NCBI RefSeq assembly: GCF_001563265.1
Contig: NZ_CP005085.1
Location: 186,001-250,000 of the forward strand
Direction: 5' to 3'
Source of the DNA: Sphingobium sp. TKS
Lineage (GTDB): Bacteria > Pseudomonadota > Alphaproteobacteria > Sphingomonadales > Sphingomonadaceae
DNA length: 64,000 nucleotides
Shown: positions 61,954 to 64,000 of the stretch, one piece after another
Position numbering within the stretch: the stretch's first letter is position 1
Layout of the letters: the number at the start of each line of letters is the position of its first letter
Translations under genes and position numbers: made by a program
The notes under the pieces: generated by a model
Told to the model about the DNA's origin: nothing
The model's database searches: none
What the model saw: only the letters and a program-made list of their open reading frames with translations

Positions 61954-62027
61954 CATCAACCCCCAGACGAAGCCCGCACTCCGCTAATCTACGCCGCGAG
62001 TTGTGCCAAATGTTCTGACGACGGACA

Positions 62028-63664
62028 CGGCGCTGCGAACGCGCGCCAAGCCAGTAGCAGCGATCAAGATCGAGCGTTTCGGGCCGGCCGGTAAAGAAAA
62101 GGACCGTCGTGCCATGCTCCCTCAACATCCCTAGCGTCGCGCGCAACGGTCCGGCGGGCATCATGTCATAGAGTTGCGACAGCAACAGCACCTTGGGCCG
62201 CCCGAGCAACGCGTTGGCCAGCTTCAGCTGCATCACCTCGACGATCGAGAAGGGCGAGCCTGAACTGGCCAGTCGCGTGTCCAGCCCGTCGGGCAGGCTC
62301 GCGATGCGCGCGGCAAGACCGACCATGTCGAGCGTACGCATGATCATGGCGCCGTCAGCATTGCGACCTGCCGCCAGATTGAGATATTCGCGGATGGTGA
62401 TGTCCACGATCGTGGGCCGGTTCAGCACCATCACGGCGGATCGCAGTAAATACATGTCGAAGCTGCCCAATTCGCTGCCCCCGATCGACAGCAATCCCCT
62501 GTCAGGGCTCGCATGACGCTTGAGCAGAAGCGCGACCTGGCTCTCGATCCCGGGCTCCGCCACGATGACGGCTTGCTCGCCGCTGCCGACTTCGAAATCG
62601 AAGCGGGATCCTGCGAGGTCAACATTGCGAAAACGCACCGATCCATCTGGCGGCGCCTGACCGCTCAGACCTTTGGGTTCCTGCGGGATGGCGAAAATCT
62701 GCGACAGTTCCTCTGCGCTCGCCACCAGATCGTAAAAGGTGTCGAGATACCAGCCCAGCTGATAGATGCCGTAGAAGACGCCGGACATGATGAGCTCGGC
62801 CGCCACGAGCTGGCCGATCGAAAGCTGGCCCGCGAGGATGAGGTTCCCGCCGAGCGCCAGCAGCGCCGCCGCAGCGAGCGCATAGACCAGGAAATAGCCC
62901 AGCGCCTGCGCAAAGCTGTAGCGAAAATAGTGCCGGTGCGCCTGGATGTAATGGGCTGTCACTGCCTCTGACCGGTCCATCGCGAAATCGAGATGGCGCG
63001 CGGATTTATAGAAGCCGTTGGACGCGCCGACACTTTCCAGCCAGTGCGCGGCTTCATGCTTGGCGTGCGACACGCCAACAGCGCCGGTGATCGCGCCATG
63101 CCGCCATACCAGCCAGATGAGCAGGCATGTCGCCACCAGGATGATGTTGAACGCCAGGAAGAAGGGATGGTAGAAACTGGTCACTATCAGGCCGACAGCA
63201 CCCTGCAGGATGATTGTGAAGGCGCCGATCACGAGGCTCGGCACCGCCTTTTGGACGACCACCATGTCGAAATAGCGATTGAACAGGCTGCCGCGACTGT
63301 CGTCCGCAAAAAATGGATTTTGCGCGTGTACCGCACGCACGGTGACCTCCGCCACGACACGGGAGAAGATGCGCCGTTCGAACATGGCCAGCAGGTAAAT
63401 GCGCAACGCGCTCAAGCCTGCGACCAGCAGCAACAGGGCCAGCAGAACGCCGGAAAGGATCCAAAGTGGCGCAATCAGCGCAGTGCGCGCCACCGAGTTG
63501 ATCAGCAGCTGCACCGAAATCGGCATCGCTAGCGACAGCAGCGTGATCGCCAATGTGTAGACGAGGCCTACATTCACATAGCCCTTGTCGGGTCCCACGA
63601 TTTGAGAGAGCCATGCGGCAGCCTGCCGCAGACCCGGACGCTCCCCAGCCAATATGAACCTCAT
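62028..63664 (-). CDS. ABC exporter-like protein with degenerate NBD, 3' end cut by the IS
   Basis: About 545 residues remain. Residues 1-300 are an ABC type-1 membrane domain with six helices (YVNVGLVYTLAITLLSLAMPISVQLLINSV ...). The NBD-like part (about 350-540) lacks working motifs: the Walker A place reads IVAEPGIESQVALLL, the LSGGQ place SPFSIVEVMQLKLANALLG and the Walker B place PKVLLLSQLYDMM. It cannot be an ordinary ATPase and may partner a competent half-transporter. The frame runs through the IS to 61898, replacing the natural end with about 43 foreign residues. Start MRFILAGE. Confidence 0.82.
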
Positions 63665-64000
63665 CGACCTGCTTTTCGCCGCATTTAAGCCGCCGACCCG
63701 GTAACGCAAGGCCCCACGCTGCGCTGCAACATAAACTCACAAACTCGCAACGTGGGCGGGTCGCTGTCATTTTCAACGGTGTCGCAGCCGCTGACCCCGC
63801 GACCCTGTCTCCTGGCACAGACTTGCTCTTTTGCGTCTGGTACCAGCATCTTCGCGCCCGTTCGGAGCGCAAAATGGTCCAGTTCGCGCCGTTGCCGTCA
63901 TCGACTGGTCAGTATCGGGCCCGCAGCCAGGGAATGGAGATGAGCGGCCGTTCCGGGCTCAGTCCAGGATTGACGCAACGCGCAATTGCTGCGTTATCTA
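63665..64000. other. intergenic to window end, nothing recognised
   Basis: 336 bases upstream of the ABC gene. No open frame has recognisable content. Probably holds its promoter and possibly the start of a divergent gene outside the window. Confidence 0.35.

Larger units (their letters stand above)
60505..62027 (+). mobile_element. IS3-family insertion sequence, 1523 bp
   Basis: Terminal inverted repeats of 26 bp, imperfect: left TGTCCGCCGTCAGCACC..., right (complement) TGTCCGTCGTCAGAACA..., both continuing TGGCACA. Two genes, orfA and orfB, overlap by 4 bases. Ends in TG...CA as is usual for the family. No direct target duplication is visible (ACG on the left, CGG on the right). Confidence 0.88.

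Noticed and set aside
60500..62032. Target-site duplication for the IS
   Set aside because: The three to five bases next to each end differ (AGACG left, CGGCG right), so none is claimed.
1..64000. CRISPR arrays, tRNA, rRNA, origin iterons
   Set aside because: I looked for spaced direct repeats, cloverleaf-like stretches and iterons and saw none; a covariance search would be decisive for small RNAs.

Overview
The window looks like high-GC alphaproteobacterial DNA, most likely from a sphingomonad (Sphingomonas, Sphingobium, Novosphingobium). This rests on protein style, the gene sets present and the many recombinases, not on a marker gene; no rRNA, tRNA or CRISPR array was seen. The left part (about 1-24,750) resembles the accessory backbone of a large plasmid or integrative element. 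The right part (about 25,000-64,000) is a stress and osmoadaptation region with much signal transduction.

Left part. Nearly all genes are on the minus strand. In transcription order they are a Toprim/CHC2-like primase-type protein, a strawberry-notch (SNO) methylase/helicase, a large ParB-like protein, an ArdC antirestriction protein, a DUF6927 protein, a small protein, an ArdB antirestriction protein, a GHKL ATPase, and a DpdA-like (tRNA-guanine transglycosylase-type) protein cut by the window start. Two mobile elements sit inside this module and both boundaries of each can be read. (1) A 6.9-kb element (5894-12793) with three overlapping tyrosine recombinase genes and its own ardC splits the resident ardC; a 6-bp repeat flanks it and its ends share an imperfect inverted repeat. 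(2) A RIT (recombinase in trio) element of about 3.8 kb (17832-21660) with perfect 39-bp inverted repeats splits the SNO gene. Precise excision of either would restore an in-frame gene.

Middle. After a winged-helix regulator, an IHF-beta-like protein and an outer-membrane barrel come a MASE1 histidine kinase with a FixJ-type regulator, a BLUF photoreceptor, a PilZ protein, a second FixJ-type regulator and a secreted protein. Next is an ectoine/5-hydroxyectoine locus: a MarR/EctR-like regulator with a CLC channel on the minus strand and, divergently, ectA-ectB-ectC-ectD-ask followed by two MFS transporters and a YbdG-type mechanosensitive channel. A palindrome lies in the divergent promoter region. 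Further on are a frameshifted receiver protein, a KdpD/KdpE-like pair translationally coupled to otsA (trehalose synthesis), and an NhaA antiporter. Osmolyte synthesis, transport, turgor release and ion homeostasis are therefore clustered.

Right end. A beta-helix protein, a soluble lytic transglycosylase, and a large hybrid kinase (CHASE3-GAF-HK-three receivers) overlapping cheR and a cheB start. CheB is cut after 70 codons by an IS3-family element (60505-62027). The gene on the other side, a minus-strand ABC exporter with a degenerate nucleotide-binding domain, is also cut by it. With no target duplication seen, the IS probably marks a rearrangement junction.
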